Positions 18,219 to 26,880 of a DNA stretch of 48,428 bases are shown in pieces (within the stretch, counting starts at the first letter, position 1; every line of letters begins with the position of its first letter). The notes beneath the pieces are model-generated. The model was given only the letters and a program-made list of their open reading frames with translations. It ran no database searches and was not told the DNA's origin. Position numbers and translations under genes: made by a program. Origin of the DNA: Pseudomonadota bacterium (GTDB taxonomy: Bacteria > Pseudomonadota > Gammaproteobacteria > Xanthomonadales > SZUA-36); contig JADFVZ010000050.1 in NCBI GenBank assembly GCA_015222805.1, positions 1-48,428 on the forward strand. The letters are read 5' to 3'.

Positions 18219-18929
18219 ATGTTAAAAGTGTTTCATAAGCTCATTTTCGGGCTGGTAATGTTTGCTGTTCCTATGAGTGCCTATGCACAGGCTGCCCCCG
18301 AGCCATTGACCTGCAACGGTGCAGCCGTCAGTTTCGAAGCGGGTGTTATGCCCAGCGACTGGTCCATTTCTACCGCCGCGGCTGCGGGTGGTGAGTTTGT
18401 GATCTCAACCAACAACAGCTCTTCTTTCTGGCTCCCCGGGCCAGCACCCGATGGTTCATACTACGCATCAGCCAACGATGATACCACCGGTCCCATCAGT
18501 GATGGTAGCTCCGACTATCTGTACAGCAATGTCTTTAATCTCACCAATAGTTCTGCTGCATCACTTGCATTCGATTATCACTTCAATGCCACATTCGGTC
18601 ATATCGCTGGCGGCGTACAGGTCAGCTCGGATGGCGGCATCACCTGGGATGCCGAGATCATAGTAGCTGCAGGTCCTGACTGGCAAAATCACAACCTCGA
18701 CCTGGCAGCCTATACGGGTCTGCCCACTGTTCAGGTGCGATTTCATTCCGACGACGGTGGCGCCTGGGCCGCTGGTTACGGCATCGACAATCTCGCCCTG
18801 AGCTGTGACATTGACGTGCCCATCATAACCGCAATCGCTATTCCCACAGCATCCTTCTGGGGCTTGCTGTTGCTGGCAGGCTTGTTGCTGGTTGTAGCCA
18901 TGCGCAGGATGCGCCCCGAACGCAACTAG
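18219..18929 (+). CDS. Secreted protein with C-terminal IPTL-like sorting signal
   Basis: The 236-residue product has a signal peptide (LIFGLVMFAVPMSAYAQAA) and a C-terminal tripartite tail: IPTASFWG, then a hydrophobic helix of about 18 residues, then a basic end (RRMRPERN). That tail closely resembles the IPTL-CTERM protein-sorting signal. The middle is a beta-rich extracellular domain rich in Ser, Asn and Gly (SSDGGITWDAEIIV, QVRFHSDDGGAWAAGYGIDN), like lectin or MAM-type folds; I cannot name the family. ATG 18219 has a GGAAGGGAG ribosome site and places the signal peptide at the N-terminus, so upstream in-frame codons are dropped. No sorting enzyme gene is visible in the window. It is the first gene of the islet after hemW. 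Confidence 0.85.
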   Translation: MLKVFHKLIFGLVMFAVPMSAYAQAAPEPLTCNGAAVSFEAGVMPSDWSISTAAAAGGEFVISTNNSSSFWLPGPAPDGSYYASANDDTTGPISDGSSDYLYSNVFNLTNSSAASLAFDYHFNATFGHIAGGVQVSSDGGITWDAEIIVAAGPDWQNHNLDLAAYTGLPTVQVRFHSDDGGAWAAGYGIDNLALSCDIDVPIITAIAIPTASFWGLLLLAGLLLVVAMRRMRPERN

Positions 18930-18960
18930 AGCACCTTCTGGCTACTAGCTCACACCGGTC

Positions 18961-18992
18961 ATGGGTAACCGTCTGAAATGCGGTCTACCCAT
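18961..18992. repeat. Hairpin between IPTL gene and pepT
   Basis: ATGGGTA (18961-18967) pairs with TACCCAT (18986-18992), extended by ACCG with CGGT with one bulged base. It precedes the stronger hairpin at 18999-19035. It may protect or terminate transcripts from either side. Confidence 0.5.
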
Positions 18993-18998
18993 CAAAAT

Positions 18999-19035
18999 AC
19001 GGCCCTGTAATGTGATGACCACACTACAGGGCCGT
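18999..19035. terminator. Strong hairpin between convergent genes
   Basis: A 16-base-pair stem (18999-19014 with 19020-19035, one mismatch) closes a 5-base loop between the convergent IPTL gene and pepT. It is followed by TTCTGATTT, so the T-run is poor, but position and stability fit a bidirectional terminator. Confidence 0.65.
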
Positions 19036-19104
19036 TCTGATTTCCAGGCACAGGCTTCCTTTTACAGACTCTAGAAGAATCACCGGCCGGGAAATAATTG
19101 AAAT

Positions 19105-20364
19105 TTAGTATTTGTTTTTGTATCTGACAGCCGTTAATTCAGCAATTTTTACAACTACATCTTTTGCTTTTTGCATCGATTCTAGTGTTATAAATTCATA
19201 TTTCCCGTGGAAGTTATGGCCGCCAGCAAATATATTTGGGCAGGGGAGGCCTTTGTATGAAAGTTGCGAGCCGTCAGTACCTCCACGAATGGCTTGTATT
19301 CTGGGTTTGATGCCCAGGTCTTTCATCGCCTGTTCTGCTATATCCACGATATGCATCATGGGTTCCAGTTTTTCACGCATATTAAAGTACTGGTCTTTTA
19401 CCTCAGCTTTAATGAGGTCCTCACCTAATACCTTATTCATATCCTCGGCAATGTTTTTGAATAAAACTTTACGCTGGTTAAATTTACTCATGTCGTGATC
19501 ACGAATAATATACTCAAGCTCTGTCTCTTCAACCCCGCCTTTGATAGTATGCAAATGAAAGAAACCTTCACGGCCCTGAGTATGTTCCGGAACTTCCTCT
19601 GCTGGCAAGGCTTTAATAAAGTCTGCAGCAATCATCATGGAATTTATCATTTTATTTTTAGCATATCCCGGATGTACGTTTTTACCTTTAATCACAACCT
19701 TCCCACCAGCCGCATTAAAGTTTTCAAACTCTAACTCACCAACTCGACTGCCATCCACCGTGTATGCCCACTCGGCATTAAACTTTTTGACATCAAATTT
19801 ATGCGCACCCTTGCCTACCTCTTCGTCAGGCGTGAATCCTATTCTTATATCTCCATGTTTTATTTCAGGATGATCAATTAAATACTGCATAGCTTCCAGG
19901 ATTTCTACAATCCCGGCTTTGTCGTCAGCACCTAATAAAGTTCTGCCATCCGTGGTGATTAATGTTTGTCCTTTATACAGTTTTAGTTCGCCAAAATAGT
20001 CTGCGGACATGACAATATTTTGTTTTTTATTCAGGACTATATCTTTGCCATCATAGTTTTCATGTACATGTGGCTTGACGTTGGCTCCAGAAAAATCCGG
20101 GCTTGTATCCATATGGGCAATAAAGCCGATAACAGGCACTTTATACTCAACATTAGAGGGTAAAGTCGCCATGATATAGGCGTGATCGTCGATACTGATG
20201 TCCTGCAGTCCCATTGCTTTAATTTCTTTTACTAATAGCTTTGCCAGATCCCATTGTTTTTCTGTACTTGGAAAAGCATCTTCATTGAGCGGGTCTGACT
20301 GTGTATCAATTTTTATATAGCGAAAAAACCTGTGCATTAATGTTTGCATGATTTCTGTATTCAT
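19105..20364 (-). CDS. pepT: Peptidase T (tripeptide aminopeptidase)
   Basis: This 419-residue M20-family zinc peptidase releases N-terminal residues from tripeptides. Metal-site motifs are GFIAHMDTSPD, LGADDKAGI, TPDEEVGKGAH and the C-terminal GGHNFHGKYEF; VDGSRVGELEFENFNA is typical of PepT. Length is normal. The gene is visibly AT-richer than its neighbours (for example the line at 19621-19680 is about one third G+C), which suggests acquisition from another lineage. It lies inside the segment bracketed by hemW-tail copies. No clear Shine-Dalgarno sequence precedes ATG 20364; ATG 20349 is an alternative. Confidence 0.95.
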   Translation of the reverse strand: MNTEIMQTLMHRFFRYIKIDTQSDPLNEDAFPSTEKQWDLAKLLVKEIKAMGLQDISIDDHAYIMATLPSNVEYKVPVIGFIAHMDTSPDFSGANVKPHVHENYDGKDIVLNKKQNIVMSADYFGELKLYKGQTLITTDGRTLLGADDKAGIVEILEAMQYLIDHPEIKHGDIRIGFTPDEEVGKGAHKFDVKKFNAEWAYTVDGSRVGELEFENFNAAGGKVVIKGKNVHPGYAKNKMINSMMIAADFIKALPAEEVPEHTQGREGFFHLHTIKGGVEETELEYIIRDHDMSKFNQRKVLFKNIAEDMNKVLGEDLIKAEVKDQYFNMREKLEPMMHIVDIAEQAMKDLGIKPRIQAIRGGTDGSQLSYKGLPCPNIFAGGHNFHGKYEFITLESMQKAKDVVVKIAELTAVRYKNKY

Positions 20365-20626
20365 CTGGTCTGATTGAAAGGGATTGTTTTAAAGATTCTA
20401 CACCTAAGCTTGCCGGTCGAGATAGAATTATCAATTTTCTCTGTGCCGGTTACATCAGCCAGGCTACTGGCTAAACAACTTGTTGCTGCGGGCGGTCCGC
20501 CATTTGTGTATCGCGAGAGTACAGGTATGACCATGGCCTCGGCGAAATACAAATACAAATACAACAACACTACAAAATACAAAGGACAGGCACTCAATAG
20601 CCTGAGGTTTTGCCGCGTTAGGTGGT
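20365..20626. other. Gene-free stretch between pepT and the CNNM gene
   Basis: Open frames exist on both strands but neither looks like a protein I know, and both run into neighbouring genes. A microsatellite of three AAATAC units lies at 20545-20562, with a further ACAAAATAC just downstream. No promoter or terminator is clear. Confidence 0.5.
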
Positions 20627-21697
20627 TTAGGGAGTATCTTTGATCAAGCCGATGCGCCTGGCGCGCTGTTCCCAATTTTTACGTGCCAGTACCTGCATGT
20701 CGACCGTGCTGTCCAGTTCGTCGGTAATTTCCATGCCCAGCAGGGTTTCCATCACGTCTTCCATAGTGACAATGCCGGCCATGCCGCCGTATTCATCAAC
20801 AACCAGGGCGATATGCTCCCGATTTTCGAGGAAATGGGTAAACAATTCGGAAATCGGCAGGTTATCATGCAGCACTTTGATGTTACGTTTGATGCTTTTG
20901 AGAGGCTGGTCTCCATTGCCCTCTACCAGACTCTCGAGTAATTCGGCCTTCAGGAAATAACCGGAAATATGTTCCTTGACCTTGCCCTCAAACAAGGGTA
21001 TCCGGGAAAAGGGTAATTCACCGGCGGCCTTGTAAAAATCCTTGATCGTTTGTTCCTCGGAGGCCAGTCTCACGACCGTCCGGGGCGTCATGATGTCTTT
21101 GGCACGCACCTTAACCATCTGCAACAGGTTGCTGATAATCTCCGAATCCTGCTTTTCAACCACGCCTTCAGTCACGCCGATCTCGGCCATGGCAATAAAC
21201 TCAGACCGCGAGAAAATGCTTTGCGATTTATCTTTTTTCAGTTTCCGCGTAATGATCTGGCTGACCCAGACCAGCGGGTAAAGCAGAAAAATGATGATAT
21301 TGAGGGTGCTAACGGCAAACGGAACCAGTTTTTGCCAGTGGTTGGCGCCCAGTGTTTTTGGAATGATCTCGGAAAGGATCAGAATACCCAGCACCATGAT
21401 CGTCGGCACGACCACACTGGTGATCATCGGGTTGGCGTCTGCCCAGATTTTTGCAGACTGATCACCCACACCAATCGCACCCACCGTGTGAGCGATGGTG
21501 TTGAGCGTCAGGATGGCCGCCAATGGCCGATCAATGTTGGACTTGAAAGATTCGAGCTGGCGTCCGATCCGACCGCCCTGTTTCAGTTTGACCCGTGCAT
21601 ACGTCGGCGTAATGCTCAGCAATACCGCTTCCAGCAGGGAACACAGGAACGAGACCAGAATGGCCACCAGGAAAAAAATGATCAGGAGCTTATACAT
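20627..21697 (-). CDS. CNNM/DUF21 and CBS domain membrane protein (CorC/YfjD-like)
   Basis: The 356-residue product has an N-terminal CNNM (DUF21) membrane domain of about 170 residues (SLLEAVLLSITPTYAR, TLNTIAHTVGAIGVG, LSEIIPKTLGANHW). A linker ends in RAKDIMTPRTVV, and a CBS pair covers about 195-330 (FSRIPLFEGKVKEHISG, ALVVDEYGGMAGIVTMEDV). The usual C-terminal CorC_HlyC domain is absent; the protein stops about 25 residues after the CBS pair. Relatives act in magnesium efflux or cation homeostasis; the transported ion here is inferred. It lies 21 bases after the small membrane protein gene and is probably in one operon with it. Confidence 0.92.
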   Translation of the reverse strand: MYKLLIIFFLVAILVSFLCSLLEAVLLSITPTYARVKLKQGGRIGRQLESFKSNIDRPLAAILTLNTIAHTVGAIGVGDQSAKIWADANPMITSVVVPTIMVLGILILSEIIPKTLGANHWQKLVPFAVSTLNIIIFLLYPLVWVSQIITRKLKKDKSQSIFSRSEFIAMAEIGVTEGVVEKQDSEIISNLLQMVKVRAKDIMTPRTVVRLASEEQTIKDFYKAAGELPFSRIPLFEGKVKEHISGYFLKAELLESLVEGNGDQPLKSIKRNIKVLHDNLPISELFTHFLENREHIALVVDEYGGMAGIVTMEDVMETLLGMEITDELDSTVDMQVLARKNWEQRARRIGLIKDTP

Positions 21698-21718
21698 GGA
21701 TATCGTAAAGTTCCATAG

Positions 21719-22066
21719 TTACGGAATAATCATACCTGAATATATCTTTCGCAAAGCTTTACTTCTGAAAACCAGTCCGGAAAGAGCCGTAAACAAGGCA
21801 ACTGCACCCAGGATGATGGCCATGCGCGTCCAGGGCATGCCAAACTCTATGCGCATCTGTGCAACAAACATCAGCGTACGCAGCCATTCAATTGCTCCCA
21901 GCAACAAGGTCACCTGTATCACCCAGGGCACCCAGGACTTTTTGAGCGTTAACAGCAACAGCAGGATAAACAGGGCCAGGGCATAGGAATTTTGACCGGC
22001 ACGGACAAAGTGAGCAGCCAATAACAGGAAGCTGAAAATAACGGGCAATAGCCTGATAAAATTCAT
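21719..22066 (-). CDS. Small hydrophobic membrane protein of unknown function
   Basis: The 115-residue protein has four hydrophobic stretches (about residues 4-22, 28-42, 47-65 and 80-98) joined by short polar loops, with a basic end before the C-terminus (RSKALRKIY). I do not recognise the family. ATG 22066 has a perfect AGGAGG site 6-7 bases upstream, which decides the start over an earlier in-frame codon. The neighbouring CNNM protein gene begins 21 bases after its stop, so the two are probably cotranscribed. Confidence 0.8.
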   Translation of the reverse strand: MNFIRLLPVIFSFLLLAAHFVRAGQNSYALALFILLLLLTLKKSWVPWVIQVTLLLGAIEWLRTLMFVAQMRIEFGMPWTRMAIILGAVALFTALSGLVFRSKALRKIYSGMIIP

Positions 22067-22354
22067 GTAAAACCTCCTGTGTTGAATTGCACTCAAATTT
22101 AAACTATGAATATTGACCCGGGATGAGCCTAATATTATAGTGATTACACACTATATTATCATCTATATACTGGTGCAGTTTTGAATGCAAATATACCGAA
22201 AAATGGTGCATATCTGGATGCAAATCAACACCGCCAGCTTCGGACCAGGCGTTCGGTCTTCTGCCGGTCTCCATCAACGGCACTGATAAGTGCCATTTGT
22301 AGTTTCTGGCGATTATGAATGAATTTACCATCTGACTTCTGCACTTTTTCTAAC

Positions 22355-22452
22355 CCATGGATGCTGGTCTGTTAATAGGCCAGTGCGAGTATTTATCCAC
22401 TAGCAACGGGGGTTTGGCAACATTGGATACACTTCAGGCAACTTTTCTCTAG
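22355..22452 (+). pseudogene. Degenerate duplicate of the hemW 3' end
   Basis: The segment aligns over its full length with 17670-17767, the last ~98 bases of hemW including the stop TAG. Shared stretches include CTGTTAA, TCCACTAGCAAC and ATACACTTCAGGC; by eye about four fifths of positions match. Single-base insertions and deletions break the frame, so it cannot encode the HemW end. It is in the same orientation as hemW, 4.7 kb away. Confidence 0.8.
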
Positions 22453-22465
22453 AATTTCTCTAGAA
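22444..22465. repeat. Tandem 11-base direct repeat
   Basis: TTTCTCTAGAA occurs twice with no gap (22444-22454 and 22455-22465), exactly where the duplicated hemW tail ends and just before the rpmE2 promoter. It may mark a duplication at the junction of the islet. Confidence 0.7.
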
Positions 22466-22469
22466 TGAC

Positions 22470-22498
22470 TTGTTATCGAGTTTGAAAGCCAATATAAT
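22470..22498 (+). promoter_or_regulatory. Sigma-70 type promoter for rpmE2
   Basis: TTGTTA (22470-22475) and a consensus TATAAT (22493-22498) are separated by 17 bases, giving an expected start near 22505, about 30 bases before the rpmE2 ATG. No obvious Zur-type palindrome overlaps it. Confidence 0.7.
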
Positions 22499-22533
22499 TA
22501 CTGGCTCTTTTAAAGATTTTGGCAGTACAGATA

Positions 22534-22776
22534 ATGAAATCCGGCATACACCCAAAAACAAATCAAGTAGTTTTTCAGGACGTTTCTTCTGATTTTGCGT
22601 TTTTAACGCGGTCAACTATAAACACTAAAGAAACCATCAAGTGGGAAGATGGTAACGAGTATCCTTTAGTCAAGATTGAAATTTCCAGCAAGTCCCATCC
22701 GTTTTATACCGGCAAGCACCGTGTTGCAGAGTCTGGTGGACGAGTTGACAAGTTCAAACAGCGTTACGGCAAATAA
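22534..22776 (+). CDS. rpmE2: Type B 50S ribosomal protein L31
   Basis: The 80-residue protein starts [16 protein letters not shown] and continues with [18 protein letters not shown] and [16 protein letters not shown], the type B L31 pattern. It has no cysteines, so it is the zinc-independent form; the zinc-binding L31 is usually encoded elsewhere. A TTG five codons upstream keeps the frame open but ATG 22534 fits the family start. A sigma-70 promoter and a strong terminator flank it, so it is transcribed alone. Confidence 0.96.
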   Translation: MKSGIHPKTNQVVFQDVSSDFAFLTRSTINTKETIKWEDGNEYPLVKIEISSKSHPFYTGKHRVAESGGRVDKFKQRYGK

Positions 22777-22810
22777 TGCACGTAAACAAAGTTTTAGCTT
22801 AAGAACAATG

Positions 22811-22846
22811 AAAACCCGTTCCTGTTTCAGGATCGGGTTTTTTTTT
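22811..22846 (+). terminator. Rho-independent terminator of rpmE2
   Basis: AAAACCCGTTCCTG pairs with CAGGATCGGGTTT across a 3-base loop, followed by a run of nine T residues. Confidence 0.9.
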
Positions 22847-22884
22847 GTTGATTTTACTGCTATCCCGAAAGTCTGATGTATATC

Positions 22885-22913
22885 AGTTAAATCTAAAGTA
22901 ACAGGGATATACT
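22885..22913 (+). promoter_or_regulatory. Candidate gltA promoter
   Basis: A TATACT -10 hexamer lies at 22908-22913 with a weak -35 (AGTTAA, 22885-22890) at 17 bases. It lies just upstream of the gltA leader. Confidence 0.4.
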
Positions 22914-22965
22914 AAACCGCATGTTCAGCTTTAATTGTTAAGTGAACCACACTCAGGAGATCGTT

Positions 22966-24255
22966 GTGTCAGAAAATAAAGTAATCCTAAATGACCAGAC
23001 CGCTGGTAAGTTGATCGAATTACCCGTCCTTAAGGGGACCCAGGGCGATCCCACTCTTGATATCAAACAATTACATAAGGAAACTGGATACTTCACCTAC
23101 GATCCGGGCTTTGCACAAACAGCAGCCTGCTCCAGTGCAATTACTTTTATTGATGGTGATAAGGGAGTGCTGCAATATCGCGGTTACCCGATCGAACAAC
23201 TGGCGGAAAACAGTAATTTCCTTGAAGTAGCCTATCTGCTGCTGAATGGCAACCTGCCAAATGCGAATGAGATGGATGAGTTTGATCATGACATCACCTA
23301 CCACAGCATGGTGCATGAGAAACTGAATAACTTTATGAGCGGCTTCCACTATGATGCCCATCCGATGGCAATGATGTCCGGTGCCGTAGGCTCATTGGCT
23401 GCTTTTTATCACGACCGACTGGATCCAGAAGATCCTGTGCAGCGGGAACTGGCTGCGAAACGCCTGATTGCAAAAATGCCGACTATCGCTGCAATATGCT
23501 ACCGTCATCATCGTGGCTGGCCAATCGCCTACCCGAAAAACAAGTTGGGCTTTACCGATCGTTTTCTAGACAATATGTTCTCTGTTCCAGCAGAGCCTTA
23601 TGAAGTAAATCCGGTTGCCTCGAAAGCCCTGGACCTGCTGTTTATCCTGCATGCTGATCATGAGCAGAATGCCAGCACTTCAACTGTACGCCTTGTAGGC
23701 AGTACCGGCGCCAACCCATATGCCTGCATTGCTGCGGGTATTGCAGCCCTCTGGGGGCCTGCACATGGCGGTGCCAACGAGTCTGTTTTAAAGATGCTCG
23801 ATCAGATCGGCTCTGTTGATAATATTTCTAAATATGTAGCCAAAGCTAAAGATCGTGATGATCCTTTCCGGTTGATGGGCTTTGGCCACAGGGTGTATAA
23901 GAATTTTGACCCGCGCGCCTCGATTATTCGCAAAGCCTGCCATGATGTTCTCAATGAGTTGAATATCACCGATCCGCAACTGGATCTTGCCATGGAACTC
24001 GAAGAAATCGCGCTGAAGGATGATTTCTTTGTTGAGCGCAAGCTATACCCTAATGTGGACTTTTATTCCGGCATTATTTACAAGGCACTGGGTATTCCTG
24101 TCAGCATGTTCACGGTGATGTTTGCTATTGCCAGGACCGTAGGCTGGGCAGCTCAGTGGCTGGAAATGAGCGAAGATCCAGGCCGGATCGGACGTCCGCG
24201 TCAGATCTATACCGGTGAAACTGCACGTGATTACCTGGATATGAATCAGCGCTAG
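22966..24255 (+). CDS. gltA: Citrate synthase
   Basis: The 429-residue enzyme condenses acetyl-CoA with oxaloacetate to open the TCA cycle. Motifs include [15 protein letters not shown], the active-site His region [42 protein letters not shown] and the C-terminal [18 protein letters not shown]. The size matches the hexameric type found in gammaproteobacteria. I start it at GTG 22966, which has AGGAG seven bases upstream; an earlier in-frame GTG at 22942 would put that ribosome site inside the coding sequence. Confidence 0.97.
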   Translation: MSENKVILNDQTAGKLIELPVLKGTQGDPTLDIKQLHKETGYFTYDPGFAQTAACSSAITFIDGDKGVLQYRGYPIEQLAENSNFLEVAYLLLNGNLPNANEMDEFDHDITYHSMVHEKLNNFMSGFHYDAHPMAMMSGAVGSLAAFYHDRLDPEDPVQRELAAKRLIAKMPTIAAICYRHHRGWPIAYPKNKLGFTDRFLDNMFSVPAEPYEVNPVASKALDLLFILHADHEQNASTSTVRLVGSTGANPYACIAAGIAALWGPAHGGANESVLKMLDQIGSVDNISKYVAKAKDRDDPFRLMGFGHRVYKNFDPRASIIRKACHDVLNELNITDPQLDLAMELEEIALKDDFFVERKLYPNVDFYSGIIYKALGIPVSMFTVMFAIARTVGWAAQWLEMSEDPGRIGRPRQIYTGETARDYLDMNQR

Positions 24256-24280
24256 ATCCTGACTATTAACTGTTAAGTGA

Positions 24281-24316
24281 AAAGGGCTTCGGTGTAAAAC
24301 CCGAAGCCCTTTTTTA
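24281..24316. terminator. Bidirectional terminator between gltA and mrcA
   Basis: AAAGGGCTTCGG (24281-24292) pairs with CCGAAGCCCTTT (24301-24312) across an 8-base loop. T residues follow on the plus strand and A residues precede it, so it can serve both convergent genes. Confidence 0.88.
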
Positions 24317-24345
24317 TTGCCTGAAGTCTTGTCCGAAGTAGTGGA

Positions 24346-26880
24346 TTAGAAAACTTCGAAATCCTCTTCAATGCGGGTTTCTGTGCCGTCAATCTCAGTT
24401 TCAGCAGGGCTTTCCTCTTCCGGCAGCTTATCGAACAGGAAGTACTCATCCATCGTACCACTGTCCGTACGCCTGGTTGCCAGGCCGGTTTCCTTATCGA
24501 TCCGGATCTTGACCAGGCCGTCGGCCATCGGCGGGAAGTTGTCTTCACTGCCGACCAACGCTGTCCTCATATACTCAATCCAGATAGGTAAAGCAGCCTG
24601 GCCACCGGTTTCGCGCCTGCCAAGCTTGCCATTATCATCAAACCCTACCCACACAGTGGTAACAATATCGCTGTTATAGCCGGAGAACCAGGCGTCCCGC
24701 TGGTCATTGGTGGTGCCGGTTTTGCCCGAAATATCATTGCGTTTGAGTACCAGTGCTTTGCGCCCGGTACCATAGCGGACCACATCGCGCATAATTGAGC
24801 GGATCTGCCAGGCATTACTTGCTTCAATGATCTGTGGGGCCAGTATTGCTTTACCAATTTGAATTCGCTCAGCAGAATTGGCTGTGGTGGTGTCGACCTT
24901 TTCATTATTGACCCGGCTAATTTCCAATGGCATAAATTTTGTTTCGGGGGCCAACTCCTCGCTTTCTTCTACCACAACTTCCTGGTCTGGTTCGCAGTCC
25001 GGGCAAACCCGGGTATGCTCAGGTATGTAAATGATTTTTCCTGCCGTATTTTCAATCCTGTCAATAAAGCGGATGTCCACCAGGTAGCCGCCGTTTGCAA
25101 ACACCGAATAACCGCGGGCGATGCTGAGGGGCGTCAGCGAGGCTGAACCCAGTGCCATCGAGAGGTTCGCTGGCAGTTTATTCTTGTCTATCCCAAAGCG
25201 GGCAATATAATTGCGGGCGTATTCGATACCAACTTCCCGCAGCAGGCGGATAGAGACCAGGTTGCGTGAATGGATCATGGCTTCACGCAAACGGGTTGGA
25301 CCAAAGAATTTTTGACTGTAGTTTTGTGGTTTCCAGGTTTTTTCGAGCAGGGGATCATTAAATACAACCGGGGCATCATTAATTAAAGTTGCTGGTGTAA
25401 TGGTCTTGTTCAGGGCGGAAGAATAAACAAATGGCTTAAAACCGGAACCGGGTTGGCGCAGGCTTTGGGTGATACGGTTAAAATGGCTGCGCTGGAAGTC
25501 ATAACCGCCAACCAGAGCCTGGACTTCGCCTGTTTGAGACCTTAATGAAATCATTGCACCCTCAACACTGGGTAGCTGTGCCAATTGCCATTGTGGTGTG
25601 CCAGTAGCGACAGTATCTGTGTCTGCTGGTACTTCTGCTGTCCGACTGATGCGAATAACATCACCCGGATGGAGCACATCGCTGACTTTTTCAGGTTTTG
25701 CTTCACGGCGATTATGATCTATATAGGCTCTCGCCCAGGCAACGGCTGCAATATCAAGGCCGATGGTTTGGCCATCAGCCAGGAAAACCAGAGCCAGGTC
25801 ATCGCTGACTTCGGTCACCAGTGCGGGTATCAGTCCGGCGATTATCTGGTGATTTTGAAGCACTTCCCGCCAGTGCACAGGGCCTTCCCCGGCTACCAGG
25901 TCTACACTGGCTTCAGCGCCGCGATAGCCGTGTCGCCGGTCATAGTTGTCTAATCCCGATTTCACCGCCTGGTTGGCTGCCTGCTGCAGGCGGCTGTCAA
26001 CCGTGGTATATAAACTGTAGCCGCCCGTATAGGCACTTTTGCCTAGCTGTTCAATGGCCGCATAACGGGCCATTTCGGCAACATAGGGTGCCCGCAGCTC
26101 AACACTCGGTCCATGGTAACTTGCCCGGTCTTTTTCGCTTTTGGCCTGTTCATATTCTCTTTCGCTGAGGTAGCCAAGATCCAGCATGCGCGACAACACA
26201 TAGTCACGACGGATCAGTGCTCGTTCAGGCCCGCTAATTGGGTTGATACGCGAAGGGGCTTTTGGCAGGGCGGCCAGCATGGCGGCCTGAGCTGTACTGA
26301 GTTGTTGCAGGGTTTTACCGTAATAAACCTGTGCTGCTGCGCCCACGCCATATGCCCGGTGCCCGAGGAAGATTTTATTCAGATATAGGTTGAGGATTTC
26401 TTGTTTGCTGTAAATTTTTTCAATTTTCAGGGCAAGGAATATTTCCCGAATCTTGCGCAGGTAGGTTTTTTCTGAACTCAGGTAGAAGTTTCGGGCTAGC
26501 TGCTGGGTAATGGTACTGCCACCCTGGGTTTTTTCGCCAGTGCGGATCAACTGGAATACAGCGCGGCTCAAACCCTGATAGTCAATTCCCGGGTGCTCGA
26601 AAAAACGAGCATCTTCTCCGGCGATAAACGCATGAATCAGGTTTTCGGGTAATTCTTCATATATGACCGGAATCCGGCGACGCTCACCAAAAATACCTAT
26701 TAACTTATTATCGGCACTGTAAACCCGCAGTGGAACCTCGAGCTGGATCTCTTTGAGGCCACTGATATCAGGCAGGTTGGGAACAATTGTCGTCCACAGA
26801 ACAGCAAAGCCAATGCCGCCAAGCAAGGCCATAATCAGGGCAAAACGGATAAACCAACGGAAATATTTCTTCACAAGCAT
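24346..26880 (-). CDS. mrcA: Penicillin-binding protein 1A (transglycosylase/transpeptidase)
   Basis: This 844-residue class A PBP polymerises and crosslinks peptidoglycan in the periplasm. An N-terminal membrane anchor (FALIMALLGGIGFAVLW) is followed by the glycosyltransferase domain (AGEDARFFEHPGID, GGSTITQQLARN, KIFLGHRAYGVG). After the oligonucleotide-binding-like middle comes the transpeptidase domain, with the SxxK motif SGFK in RQPGSGFKPF and KTG in SGKTGTTNDQRDAW. Length and domain order are normal. ATG 26880 is preferred over a TTG one codon upstream; no strong ribosome site is seen. It diverges from pilM, the classical mrcA-pil arrangement. Confidence 0.97.
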   Translation of the reverse strand: MLVKKYFRWFIRFALIMALLGGIGFAVLWTTIVPNLPDISGLKEIQLEVPLRVYSADNKLIGIFGERRRIPVIYEELPENLIHAFIAGEDARFFEHPGIDYQGLSRAVFQLIRTGEKTQGGSTITQQLARNFYLSSEKTYLRKIREIFLALKIEKIYSKQEILNLYLNKIFLGHRAYGVGAAAQVYYGKTLQQLSTAQAAMLAALPKAPSRINPISGPERALIRRDYVLSRMLDLGYLSEREYEQAKSEKDRASYHGPSVELRAPYVAEMARYAAIEQLGKSAYTGGYSLYTTVDSRLQQAANQAVKSGLDNYDRRHGYRGAEASVDLVAGEGPVHWREVLQNHQIIAGLIPALVTEVSDDLALVFLADGQTIGLDIAAVAWARAYIDHNRREAKPEKVSDVLHPGDVIRISRTAEVPADTDTVATGTPQWQLAQLPSVEGAMISLRSQTGEVQALVGGYDFQRSHFNRITQSLRQPGSGFKPFVYSSALNKTITPATLINDAPVVFNDPLLEKTWKPQNYSQKFFGPTRLREAMIHSRNLVSIRLLREVGIEYARNYIARFGIDKNKLPANLSMALGSASLTPLSIARGYSVFANGGYLVDIRFIDRIENTAGKIIYIPEHTRVCPDCEPDQEVVVEESEELAPETKFMPLEISRVNNEKVDTTTANSAERIQIGKAILAPQIIEASNAWQIRSIMRDVVRYGTGRKALVLKRNDISGKTGTTNDQRDAWFSGYNSDIVTTVWVGFDDNGKLGRRETGGQAALPIWIEYMRTALVGSEDNFPPMADGLVKIRIDKETGLATRRTDSGTMDEYFLFDKLPEEESPAETEIDGTETRIEEDFEVF

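Larger units (their letters stand above)
22067..22533. other. Gene-free stretch before rpmE2
   Basis: It holds a small hairpin GGCACT-GATA-AGTGCC at 22279-22294, the degenerate hemW tail at 22355-22452, an 11-base tandem repeat at 22444-22465 and the rpmE2 promoter at 22470-22498. A 75-codon frame on the minus strand (22104-22331) has no recognisable features and is not called. Confidence 0.6.

Noticed and set aside
20374-20643. 89-codon plus-strand frame between pepT and the CNNM gene
   Set aside because: It contains the AAATAC microsatellite, has no ribosome site and no recognisable features, and runs into the CNNM gene end.
22104-22331. 75-codon minus-strand frame
   Set aside because: No ribosome site, no family features, lies in a repeat-rich gap next to the decayed hemW tail.
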